A program made the position numbers and the translations under genes. From positions 1-64,000 of the forward strand of contig CANREC010000001.1 of NCBI GenBank assembly GCA_947629535.1: a stretch of 64,000 nucleotides of DNA, read 5' to 3'. Shown here in pieces: positions 1-8,295 of the stretch. How positions within the stretch are numbered: the first letter of the stretch is position 1; each line of letters starts with the position of its first letter. The DNA is from an uncultured Clostridia bacterium. Its GTDB lineage: Bacteria > Bacillota > Clostridia > Christensenellales > Borkfalkiaceae. A model generated the notes under the pieces. That model had not been told where the DNA came from, did not search any database, and saw only the letters and a list, made by a program, of their open reading frames with translations.

Positions 1-488
1 TTGGCATTGCCCGTATCTACCAAAAATTGCAAGCGATAATATTCTTTCGGCAGGTCTTTGAGCAAAATGCTTTCGGGGTCGTTCCGCGGATACTCCATGT
101 CGTAAATTAAAAATTCATGGAAATTGCAGGTAACTATCCAACGTGGGCGTTTTGAATAGCCAATATCGGGACTATTGGCATAGCGAAGTGCTTGTTCTTT
201 TGGCGTAAGAAGGCTGTCGTCGGACTGTCTGATAGGCTTTCTCAAATCTTTATTCGCGCCTTTTTGCTCAATAAAAACGTGAGTTCTATCAATAGTACCG
301 TCAATAAAACTTGTATGGTCAAGGTGGACTTGATTCTCAAAGGCGATAACTTCTTCGGGGTGTTCTATTCCGAGGACATCACGAAACAGCGATAGCCAAA
401 ACGGCTGACTTTCGCCCTTTTCATAGCCCTTGTCTTTCCAATATTCCGAAAATCTTTTTGCCGCTGTTTTTCTCTCTGTTTCGGTCAT
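1..488 (-). CDS. Class I SAM-dependent DNA methyltransferase / type IIL-like RM enzyme, N-terminal part, truncated by window edge
   Basis: Reverse-complement reading from ATG at 488 is open to base 1: MTETERKTAAKRFSEYWKDKGYEKGESQPFWLSLFRDVLGIEHPEEVIAFENQVHLDHTSFIDGTIDRTHVFIEQKGANKDLRKP...; this resembles the N-terminus of YeeA/MmeI-like DNA methyltransferases. Absent from the ORF track because its stop lies outside the window. Confidence 0.75.
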   Translation of the reverse strand, partial: MTETERKTAAKRFSEYWKDKGYEKGESQPFWLSLFRDVLGIEHPEEVIAFENQVHLDHTSFIDGTIDRTHVFIEQKGANKDLRKPIRQSDDSLLTPKEQALRYANSPDIGYSKRPRWIVTCNFHEFLIYDMEYPRNDPESILLKDLPKEYYRLQFLVDTGNA

Positions 489-783
489 TGTCGCACTCCG
501 TGGTAATCTTGGCAATATTATAGCAAATTTCGGGAAAATAATCAAGGGGCTTTTCATCGTGGCAAAAAATTGGCGTAAAAAAATGGAACGCAAGTTTAGT
601 TCAACTTACGTCCCACTTGGTGCAGAGACAGGGATTTTTCGCTTGGGCGCGTCGCACGATCGACAGCCCACAGGGCTGGTCGAGTCGGCGGGCAGGGACC
701 CGCCGACCTGCGCATATCTCCATGCGTGGAAGGGCACGGAGATAAGCTTGTCTCCCCTCAAATGCCCGCTCTTTGCCTGATAA

Positions 784-824
784 TATGAAAACAGCGGCGG
801 ATAGTAATCCACCGCTGTTTTCAT
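784..824 (-). terminator. Hairpin downstream of tRNA-Ser, terminator-like
   Basis: Inverted repeat ATGAAAACAGCGG ... CCGCTGTTTTCAT (13 bp arms) just beyond the tRNA 3' end. Confidence 0.45.
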
Positions 825-827
825 GGC

Positions 828-914
828 GCAGAGACGGGGATTTGAACCCCGGGATGATTCACCACCATCACACGATTTCCAATCGTGCTCCTTAAGCCAC
901 TCAGACATCTCTGC
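828..914 (-). tRNA. tRNA-Ser (GGA)
   Basis: Reverse complement GCAGAGATGTCTGAGTGGCTTAAGGAGCACGATTGGAAATCGTGTGATGGTGGTGAATCATCCCGGGGTTCAAATCCCCGTCTCTGC: 7 bp acceptor, long variable arm, GGTTCAAATCC T-loop, anticodon GGA. Confidence 0.95.
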
Positions 915-1040
915 AACTCAATCGTTATTTTACACTAAACGGCTGTAAATTGCAACCGATTTTTATGAGTTTTGCAAAAATTCTTTTGCCCGATCCGCAG
1001 AAGTATGGTATAATGAAAAAAATCGGTATCGGAGTTTTTC

Positions 1041-2657
1041 ATGAAAAGCCGAAGGGGGATCTCCTTTTTTATCTTAATTGCCATGTTTCTGTCGCTGCTG
1101 CCGACTTTTTCGGCATGCGGCGGATTGGAGCATCCCTATGAGGAATTTGCCCATGTTGGATTTATGGAACCATATGCATACAAGGCAAGCGTTCTTGAAG
1201 GAAAAAAGTTTATGCTTGGCGAGCATACAGTCTATCTTGATGATCGCTATTCAGACAGGAAGAAGGAAAGTTTGCTCACATTTGCGGAAACCGTGTTTGA
1301 GCGTATTCCGTCGCCTGCACCTTTAACAATTTATGTTGGCACGAATTATTCTTCCCGTACAGACGGAGAAAATCTCTACCTTGGCACGATCGATCATACA
1401 GTTTTTCTGCATACCTATCTGCAATATGTGGGGGAGAGAACGCTCAATTACGGACTTCTATGGGGTCTAAGCGAGCATCTCCGTGCCGAACTTGAGGGCG
1501 ATAAGCCGAAACCGAACGCGAAAAAAGTAAAGGAATATCTGAACGAGAACCCTTATCTCATCGAGATGGAAGCGCCGCTCTTTTTTGCTCCTTTTGCCGC
1601 TGAAGAAGAAATCGAAAAAGTAAAGACCGTTTCGGTCTCATTTGCGGAATGGCTGTACAAAAAAGAGGGGAATGACGGCGTGAGGGAGCTTCTCGAAAGA
1701 GATCTTGCTGCCGTGCGATCGCCGTTAGACGAGGAGGTCTATGCGGAGTTCAACACTTCTTTCACCGAGAAGAAGAATGCCTATCTGCAAGAGCTTGGGC
1801 TTGATTTTTCCGCGGAAGAGGCGGAACATTTCTATCGCTATGCGCCCTTCACCGTAAAATATCCGCTTGAGATCGGGACGGAATGGGGCAAACTCTATAT
1901 CCGCGAGGACTACTATGCGGAGGAGAATCAAGTTGTCCACGATTATTGCAGGATCTTTTCGTCGCCCGATTATAAGAGTTTGAAAGGGAATTTAACTTGG
2001 CTCGACGAATCGGCCGAATCTCTGTTGGACGCCTTTTCTTTGGAGATGAGGGACGTTCCCGATTATACTTGGTTCCTCGATCAGGATACACATTTCTTCT
2101 ATCACGCCGGTGGATTTGTCAATTGGGAAACTCAAAGAGGAAATTTGAGCAATCTGTGCGAGTTTCCGCATGAATTCACGCACGAGATCGAGTCGATGTT
2201 GGCGATGCGAGATCACATCTATGACTATAAATGGCTGACAGAGGGGCTTGCGGACTATGCAGCGTTGGTGCTCACCCCAAAGCCCGACTTTCAATATGGA
2301 TCTATGGAGAAGGATCTCGAAACAGAGCCGATCAAGAGGATCTACGACACACTCCGTCCGACGACGGACAGTGACCTGCACGCATGGAAGGATGCGCAGG
2401 CGGTTTGGTCTGTTCTGAACGGGTATCATACCCAAAAAGATAATTTAACCTATTACTTCCGTTACTGCTCGTTTGTCTATTATCTTGTGGGAAAGGTCGG
2501 TTGGGAAAATTTTCTTGCATTTTTGAATGCTCCCAAGACCTTTGATACTGTATTCGGCAACAACCAATATATGCTGTGGACCTCTTGGGCGAACGATCTC
2601 TTTGCCCGTGCGGGAGAGGGGAGTGCCCCTGAGGACTTCTCAAAAATAATTTGTTAA
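1041..2657 (+). CDS. Lipoprotein with gluzincin-type zinc metallopeptidase motif
   Basis: 538 aa; signal peptide with lipobox (LPTFSAC); HEFTH (HExxH) followed by WLTEGLADYAA supplying the downstream Glu. Confidence 0.7.
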   Translation: MKSRRGISFFILIAMFLSLLPTFSACGGLEHPYEEFAHVGFMEPYAYKASVLEGKKFMLGEHTVYLDDRYSDRKKESLLTFAETVFERIPSPAPLTIYVGTNYSSRTDGENLYLGTIDHTVFLHTYLQYVGERTLNYGLLWGLSEHLRAELEGDKPKPNAKKVKEYLNENPYLIEMEAPLFFAPFAAEEEIEKVKTVSVSFAEWLYKKEGNDGVRELLERDLAAVRSPLDEEVYAEFNTSFTEKKNAYLQELGLDFSAEEAEHFYRYAPFTVKYPLEIGTEWGKLYIREDYYAEENQVVHDYCRIFSSPDYKSLKGNLTWLDESAESLLDAFSLEMRDVPDYTWFLDQDTHFFYHAGGFVNWETQRGNLSNLCEFPHEFTHEIESMLAMRDHIYDYKWLTEGLADYAALVLTPKPDFQYGSMEKDLETEPIKRIYDTLRPTTDSDLHAWKDAQAVWSVLNGYHTQKDNLTYYFRYCSFVYYLVGKVGWENFLAFLNAPKTFDTVFGNNQYMLWTSWANDLFARAGEGSAPEDFSKIIC

Positions 2658-2667
2658 AAGGGGAGCC

Positions 2668-3459
2668 ATGAATTATACGCTCATCACAGGCGCTTGCGGG
2701 GGATTTGGCGGCACGTTCACAAATATTCTTGCAGAGAAGGGCACTCCGCTCTTTCTCACGGGCCGCAGTGCAGAAAAACTTAAAGCATTGAAAACTTCTC
2801 TGCAAGAAAAAACTTCCCGCGTGGAAGTCTTTTCCTGCGATCTCAGAGAGGAGGAGAGCCGTGCGGCGTTCTTTTCCCATGCGGACAGCCTCCATGCGAC
2901 TTTTGATCGTCTCATCTATGTTGCGGGCGTGGATACGCAGATGGCATTCGAAGAGTACGACGAGGCGCGCATTCTTACGCAGACGCGGGTCAATTTTGAG
3001 GGAGCGGTCTCATTCATCAAGAGTGTGCTCGAGAGGGCGCCGCTTGACGGCGACACGGAGATCCTCTGCATCGGGAGCATCACGAGCATCATGCCAGAAC
3101 CTTACTTTGCCCTTTATGCTGCCGCGAAGAAGGCGCTTGAGTACTTCTGCATGGCGCTCCGCACCGAGCTCAAGGGGAGAGCGAAGGTCACCTGCGTTTT
3201 GCCCGGCAGCATGCCGACGCGCGAGGACATCAAGGAAAATATCAAGGCGCATGGAAGATACAGCGCTCTTTCCGCAATGCCGCCCGAAAAGGTCGCGGCA
3301 AAGGCACTAAAGGCCGTAAAAAAGAACAAAAAGCGCGTCATCATCGGATTTTGGAACAAGCTTACAAATTTCGGCTCGCATCTCATTCCCATGGCATGGC
3401 GCATGCACTTTGCGGCAAAACTGTGGAAAGGTACCCAAAAGGATTTTTACGGAACATAA
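2668..3459 (+). CDS. SDR family NAD(P)-dependent oxidoreductase
   Basis: N-terminal TGACGGFGG Rossmann motif; YxxxK (YAAAKKALEYF). Confidence 0.85.
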   Translation: MNYTLITGACGGFGGTFTNILAEKGTPLFLTGRSAEKLKALKTSLQEKTSRVEVFSCDLREEESRAAFFSHADSLHATFDRLIYVAGVDTQMAFEEYDEARILTQTRVNFEGAVSFIKSVLERAPLDGDTEILCIGSITSIMPEPYFALYAAAKKALEYFCMALRTELKGRAKVTCVLPGSMPTREDIKENIKAHGRYSALSAMPPEKVAAKALKAVKKNKKRVIIGFWNKLTNFGSHLIPMAWRMHFAAKLWKGTQKDFYGT

Positions 3460-3495
3460 AAAATCTCCCCGTCGGACAAAAGGAGGGAAAGAGTT

Positions 3496-4173
3496 ATGAG
3501 GTTTTACGAACTCAGGAGCGCGGAGGACATCGTCCGCCTTGTGCAAGAGGTGGGATTTCTTCCGTTCTTCGCCAACGGGATATGCGGGTTTTCCGTTGAA
3601 GAGAACTGTCCGCCTGAGCTGTGGTTTGCGGACGACGTAGACGGTCCGTGGGAATGGAAGGGACCTGCGATCAAGAGCGGAAAATGCCTGTACGGAAAAT
3701 TTTTCAATGGCAAGGCGGGTTTTGTGAGCGCGGAGTGGTTTCCCGATTTTGCAAATTACCGAAGGGACGGTTACGACTTCGATTCCCGCTGTGACGAAGG
3801 ACTTGCGCCTCATAAGGATAAATACCTCTATGAAACAGTCGAAAAGAGCAAGGAACTGCTCTCAAAGGATCTGAAATTGTTTTGCAATTATCGCAAGGGC
3901 GGCAATACGGGATTCGAGACTATCATCACCCGCCTGCAAATGCAGACCTATCTCTGCATTGCCGATTTCGTCTATCAACAGGATAAACACGGAAAGCCCT
4001 ATGGCTGGGGCGTTGCAAAATACAGCACGCCCGAAGAACTTTTCGGCTATGAAATGGTTTCTTCCGCATACAAGAGGGAGCCGATGGGGTCTCTCAAAAG
4101 GATCGTCGATCATCTCTCCCGCGTCCTTCCCGATGCGTCAGACATGCAGATACAGCGCCTGATCTGCATTTAG
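3496..4173 (+). CDS. AlkZ-related conserved protein
   Basis: 225 aa; pattern (VGFLPFFANGICGFSVEE ... YGKFFNGKAGFVSAEWFPDFANYRRDGYDFD ... PYGWGVAKYSTPEELFG) recalls AlkZ-related proteins of Clostridia; recognised from memory, not searched. Confidence 0.55.
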   Translation: MRFYELRSAEDIVRLVQEVGFLPFFANGICGFSVEENCPPELWFADDVDGPWEWKGPAIKSGKCLYGKFFNGKAGFVSAEWFPDFANYRRDGYDFDSRCDEGLAPHKDKYLYETVEKSKELLSKDLKLFCNYRKGGNTGFETIITRLQMQTYLCIADFVYQQDKHGKPYGWGVAKYSTPEELFGYEMVSSAYKREPMGSLKRIVDHLSRVLPDASDMQIQRLICI

Positions 4174-4219
4174 GGGAAACGAAAGGCATTCCCCCCGATC
4201 AAAGGTGACATTTAAGAGA

Positions 4220-4729
4220 TCACTTTTTCTTTTTCCATTCCTCCTCCTCTTCGGGAGAGGTGAAATCGTACCCGATGTCCTCATTCTTCTCCCGCAGAGC
4301 CTTTACAAAGTCACCGAACCATTCCTCCTTCACAACGATGACGGCATATTGGTTTTTCATGTCGTCGAAATAGACAGCCAACCGCCCCGAGCCCATGAAG
4401 TGCCGCACGGAGCGGATCTTTTTGAGCTCATAGCGTGTTCGGATCAAACCGAACTGCAGAATGAGCTCGCGGTCGGTGATGATATACTGTGATCTGATCA
4501 GCATGGCGACGACGAGGATGAACAGCAGTCCGCAGACGAGGAACATCAAGACGTACTTCATCCATTCCCATACGGAGCCGATATCGCCCTTGAGGAAGTC
4601 GAGAAATTGCCACAGCGTCAAGGCTGTTCCGCCCGTGCAAAGAAGGAGCAGAAGAATGAGCACGGCGAGCATCATCGCCGAAAATCTGAAGGGGAATTTG
4701 CGGGGCGTAGATTTTGAAGAGGTTTTCAT
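4220..4729 (-). CDS. Two-TM PH-domain-type membrane protein
   Basis: Start ATG 4729; two hydrophobic segments then SQYIITDRELILQFGLIRTRYELKKIRSV typical of bacterial PH/YdbS-like domains. Confidence 0.55.
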   Translation of the reverse strand: MKTSSKSTPRKFPFRFSAMMLAVLILLLLLCTGGTALTLWQFLDFLKGDIGSVWEWMKYVLMFLVCGLLFILVVAMLIRSQYIITDRELILQFGLIRTRYELKKIRSVRHFMGSGRLAVYFDDMKNQYAVIVVKEEWFGDFVKALREKNEDIGYDFTSPEEEEEWKKKK

Positions 4730-4834
4730 AACAAAAAGTATAAAGGATATTTCCCAAAAAATCAATGAATTTGGGGAATGGCTCTTGAAAAAGTTTCTCC
4801 GATATCGTATAATGAAACCAAAGGAGACAGACAT

Positions 4835-5773
4835 ATGATAAAACTCGTTCGGCAAGGCGTATATTACATGGACGGAAAGCTCGTAAAAGAGTCGCATGCC
4901 TTCATGACGTCCGAAAAGAAGGAAAAAGCCGTCAAGAATACGATCTCACACGGAATGAAGAAACTTCCGTCGGCGCCGATCGTGGCGATTTTCCTAAAGG
5001 GAAAACTGAGACGCGGGGTCGGAGCGGATGACGTCGCGCTTGCCGTTCTCAAAGCCTCCAAGCGGAGCGGGTTTTTGCGGGATAAGATCCTCGAATATAT
5101 CGGCACGGGCATCTCTGCGCTCTCCATGGAGATGCGCCTTGGGATCGATTCTTTTCTTGCGTGTTCGGGGCGTGCCGCAGCCGTCTGGGAGACGGATGAA
5201 AAGACCAAGGAGTACTATGAGCTCCGAGGCCAAGCCTCTTTCAAGGAAGTTCAGCCCAAGCAGCCCGCCTATTACGACGGGGGCGTCGTTGTCGATCTGA
5301 GCCGCGTCGAGCCCATGCTCGCCCTTTCGGACGGAAGGATCTTCTCCGTCGCGGAATTTGGAAAGGATCCGACACTTCCGTCGCATTTCGGGAGTGGGAC
5401 GCTGAAGAGCGTCTCCTACGAGGACATTGCCGAGGCTGCGGAGATCTTGAGGGGGAAGGATATCGGAGCATTTCGGCTTTCCGTTTGTCCGACTTCGCGC
5501 GAGGCAGCCGTCAATCTTGCTGAAAACGGCTACTTTTCGGCGCTCATCCGAGCGGGAGCCGACATCTGCATGACAGAGAGCTGCGTCGATAAGGAGAGCT
5601 GTCTCGTCTGCCGCGACGAGACGGGGGAAGAAAAGACCATCCTTGCGGGCATCCGCACGATCGCAGCGACTGCGGCATGCGGCGGAAGTCTGACTTCTCC
5701 GCTCGGTTTCGGGTATGTGCGGCGGCTCAAAAAATATAAGGTCGAAAATAAAGACGGACAGAGGAAATCATGA
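4835..5773 (+). CDS. Internally deleted aconitase/hydratase-family protein
   Basis: ATG 4835 with SD aaggag. Segments match the aconitase-like hydratase family (MIKLVRQGVYYMDGK, VAIFLKGKLRRGVGADDVALAVL, GISALSMEMRLGID, VWETDEKTKEYYELRG, YYDGGVVVDLSRVEPMLAL, RTIAATAACGG), but a large N-terminal segment and the usual Fe-S ligand contexts are absent. Confidence 0.6.
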   Translation: MIKLVRQGVYYMDGKLVKESHAFMTSEKKEKAVKNTISHGMKKLPSAPIVAIFLKGKLRRGVGADDVALAVLKASKRSGFLRDKILEYIGTGISALSMEMRLGIDSFLACSGRAAAVWETDEKTKEYYELRGQASFKEVQPKQPAYYDGGVVVDLSRVEPMLALSDGRIFSVAEFGKDPTLPSHFGSGTLKSVSYEDIAEAAEILRGKDIGAFRLSVCPTSREAAVNLAENGYFSALIRAGADICMTESCVDKESCLVCRDETGEEKTILAGIRTIAATAACGGSLTSPLGFGYVRRLKKYKVENKDGQRKS

Positions 5774-6621
5774 CACTCAAGGAAACGAAGAAGATCATTG
5801 ACTTGTCGCCCTATCCGCGGCCCGCTCTTCTCAGTGAAGAGGAGATGGAGACGCACTGCAACGAACTCTTGAAATATCTTCTCAAGGAGCAGGGGCTGAT
5901 CGCTGCCTTCAATGTTCCCTATGAAAAGAGAAGGGACACCATTCGCCGCCTCATGAACAGGCGGATGCCGCATCCTATTCCGCACGAGATCCTTCGGATG
6001 CAGGACGCACTCTTTTGGACGGAGAGCGTCAAGCGGGGCATCCTCGAGGAGAAAGACATCCCCTGCGGCGAATACGGCATCGGGCTTTGGGAGGGGGACA
6101 TCACGCGTCTCGGCGTAGACGGTATCGTGAATGCCGCAAATTCCTCCCTGCTCGGATGTTTTCTCCCGGGGCACAACTGTATCGACAATGTCATCCATTC
6201 CTTTGCGGGAATGCAGCTGCGGGACGACTGCGCCAAGCTCATGGCGGCGCAGGATCGGGAAGAAGAATGCGGCGCTGCCGAGATCACGCGGGCATATGAT
6301 CTTCCGAGCCGTTTCGTCCTGCATACGGTGGGGCCCATGATCGGGAACGAACCCACGCGGGAGGACCGCGGCGCACTGCGCTCCTGTTACATCTCATGCC
6401 TCAATCTCGCCGAAGAGGCAGGGCTCAAGAGCCTTGCGTTCTGCTGTATTTCGACGGGAGTCTTTAATTTCCCTCACGAAGCTGCAGCAGAGATCGCGAC
6501 GGGCGCCGTGCTCAGCTGGAAGATGCGGACGAAGAGCCAAATGAAGGTCATTTTCAACACATTCCTTCCCGCAGATACGGAAATCTATCAAAACATCCTC
6601 AAATTTGCACAGATCCACTGA
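5770..6621 (+). CDS. Protein-ADP-ribose hydrolase (zinc-type macrodomain)
   Basis: GIGLWEGDITRLGVDGIVNAANSSLLGCFLPGHNCIDNVIHSFAGMQLRDDC: macrodomain core plus Zn-macro Cys/His motif. Confidence 0.88.
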   Translation: MTLKETKKIIDLSPYPRPALLSEEEMETHCNELLKYLLKEQGLIAAFNVPYEKRRDTIRRLMNRRMPHPIPHEILRMQDALFWTESVKRGILEEKDIPCGEYGIGLWEGDITRLGVDGIVNAANSSLLGCFLPGHNCIDNVIHSFAGMQLRDDCAKLMAAQDREEECGAAEITRAYDLPSRFVLHTVGPMIGNEPTREDRGALRSCYISCLNLAEEAGLKSLAFCCISTGVFNFPHEAAAEIATGAVLSWKMRTKSQMKVIFNTFLPADTEIYQNILKFAQIH

Positions 6622-6660
6622 GAAAACGCCCGATTTGGGCGTAGAAAGGCAAGGTCAAGT

Positions 6661-8124
6661 ATGAAATATGTGATCGCCCTCGATGCGGGCACGACAAGCA
6701 TTCGGGCCTTTCTCTATGATATCGAGAAGGGCGTTTTCGTGCATGGGGCACGGCAGGAAGTTGCGAGCAAATATCCCTTCCCCGGGTGGGTGGAGCAGGA
6801 TGCCAACGAGATCTATTTCAAGGCGGCATATGTGCTCAACGATTGTCTCGCCTTTGCGAAGGGAAAAGTGGCGGGGATCGGCATCACCAATCAACGCGAG
6901 ACGGTGGTCCTGTGGAACAAGGAGACAGGGGAACCCGTAAGCCCTGCGATCGTATGGCAGTGCCGCCGAACGAGCGAGTTCTGTAAGAACATGCCGAGCG
7001 ATGTCGTAAAGCGCGTGCGGGAGAGGACAGGCCTCACGAATGACGCTTATTTTTCGGCGAGCAAGATCCATTGGGTGCTCGAACACGTCCCCGCGGCGCG
7101 GACGCTCCTCAAAGAGGGAAAACTCCGCGCGGGCACGATCGACAGCTATCTCATCTACAAACTCACAGAGGGAAAGACGTTTGCGACAGACGTGACGAAC
7201 GCCTCGCGCACCATGCTCTACGATATCCATCAATTGGATTATGACGAAGATCTGCTGAAATTTTTCGGGATCCCCCGCGAGATCTTGCCCGAAGTCCGTG
7301 CTTCCGATGCGGAATTCGGTACAGCGATCATCGGAGGGAGCAAGATCCCGCTCGCGGGCGTGGCGGGGGACCAACAGGCCGCGCTCATCGGGCAGGCCGC
7401 ACTCTTTGCGGGAGAGGGAAAGATCACCTACGGTACGGGGCTCTTCCTGCTCTTCCACACGGGCCAAAATTGTATTTTGTCGCAGAGCGGTTTGCTTTCC
7501 ACGATCGCCTATCAAATCGGCGGAAAGACTTGCTATGCTTTAGAGGGGAGCGTCTTTCATGCGGGCTCCTCCGTCCAATGGCTGCGCGACGGAATGGAGA
7601 TCCTTTCTTCCTCGGCGGAAAGCGAGCGCATTGCTTTATCTGTCCCCGATGCGGGCGGTGTATCATTTGTACCTGCATTTACGGGGCTCGGCGCACCCCA
7701 CTGGGACAGCGAGGCGAGGGGCATGATCTGCGGCATCACGCAGGGCACGACGAGAGCGCACATCGTCCGTGCGGTCCTCGAAAGCATCGCATGCGGTGCG
7801 AGGGAACTGCTCGACCATATGACGAAGGACAGCGGGATCCTGCTGAAAGAGATCAAGTGCGACGGCGGAGCCTCACAGAACAATTTCCTGATGCAATTTC
7901 AGGCGGACGTCCTTTCCGTCAACGTCAATCGGCCGAAGGAGAGGGAGAGCACTGCCCTCGGCGCCGCGCATCTCTGCGCCATGGCAAAAGGGTTGATGGG
8001 GCTCGGCGAGATCTCCAAGATGCGGGAGTGCGAGAGGGTATTTGTGCCCGCAGACCGCAAGACGGCGAAGAAAGTGTATGAGGATTATTTGATCGCCGAA
8101 AAGAGGGCTTTGATACATTTTTAA
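6661..8124 (+). CDS. glpK: Glycerol kinase
   Basis: 487 aa; FGGY kinase signatures (ALDAGTTSIRA, GITNQRETVVLWNKETGEPVSPAIVWQCRRT). Confidence 0.93.
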   Translation: MKYVIALDAGTTSIRAFLYDIEKGVFVHGARQEVASKYPFPGWVEQDANEIYFKAAYVLNDCLAFAKGKVAGIGITNQRETVVLWNKETGEPVSPAIVWQCRRTSEFCKNMPSDVVKRVRERTGLTNDAYFSASKIHWVLEHVPAARTLLKEGKLRAGTIDSYLIYKLTEGKTFATDVTNASRTMLYDIHQLDYDEDLLKFFGIPREILPEVRASDAEFGTAIIGGSKIPLAGVAGDQQAALIGQAALFAGEGKITYGTGLFLLFHTGQNCILSQSGLLSTIAYQIGGKTCYALEGSVFHAGSSVQWLRDGMEILSSSAESERIALSVPDAGGVSFVPAFTGLGAPHWDSEARGMICGITQGTTRAHIVRAVLESIACGARELLDHMTKDSGILLKEIKCDGGASQNNFLMQFQADVLSVNVNRPKERESTALGAAHLCAMAKGLMGLGEISKMRECERVFVPADRKTAKKVYEDYLIAEKRALIHF

Positions 8125-8146
8125 CGCATTTTTTGCCTTTTTACAC

Positions 8147-8188
8147 AGTACTATGTCTGTCATAATCGATAGTACGTCAAACATAATA
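8147..8188 (+). repeat. Dispersed palindromic motif, copy 1, with a degenerate second copy
   Basis: agtactatgtctgtcataat followed by atagtacgtcaaacataata. Confidence 0.7.
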
Positions 8189-8295
8189 AACCGTTTTTGA
8201 GGAGAATTTTTCTCAAGAACGGCTTTTTCACAGATTTTTCGCCTCAAATCATACGATGTCCTGCACCCATGTATATCGGGGGCGGGAGGTACGGT

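Noticed and set aside
606-908. 100 aa minus-strand ORF MSEWLKEHDWKSCDGGESSRGSNPRLCA...
   Set aside because: Its N-terminus is the translated tRNA-Ser gene, and the rest covers hairpin-rich non-coding DNA; a common spurious ORF type.
4128-4150. gcgtcagacatgcagata near the end of the AlkZ-like gene
   Set aside because: Shares only GTCAGACAT; lacks AGTACTAT and the dyad, so likely chance.
5207-5216. agtactatg in the mini-aconitase gene, partial match to the dispersed motif
   Set aside because: Only the left 9 nt match; about 0.5 such hits are expected by chance in 64 kb.
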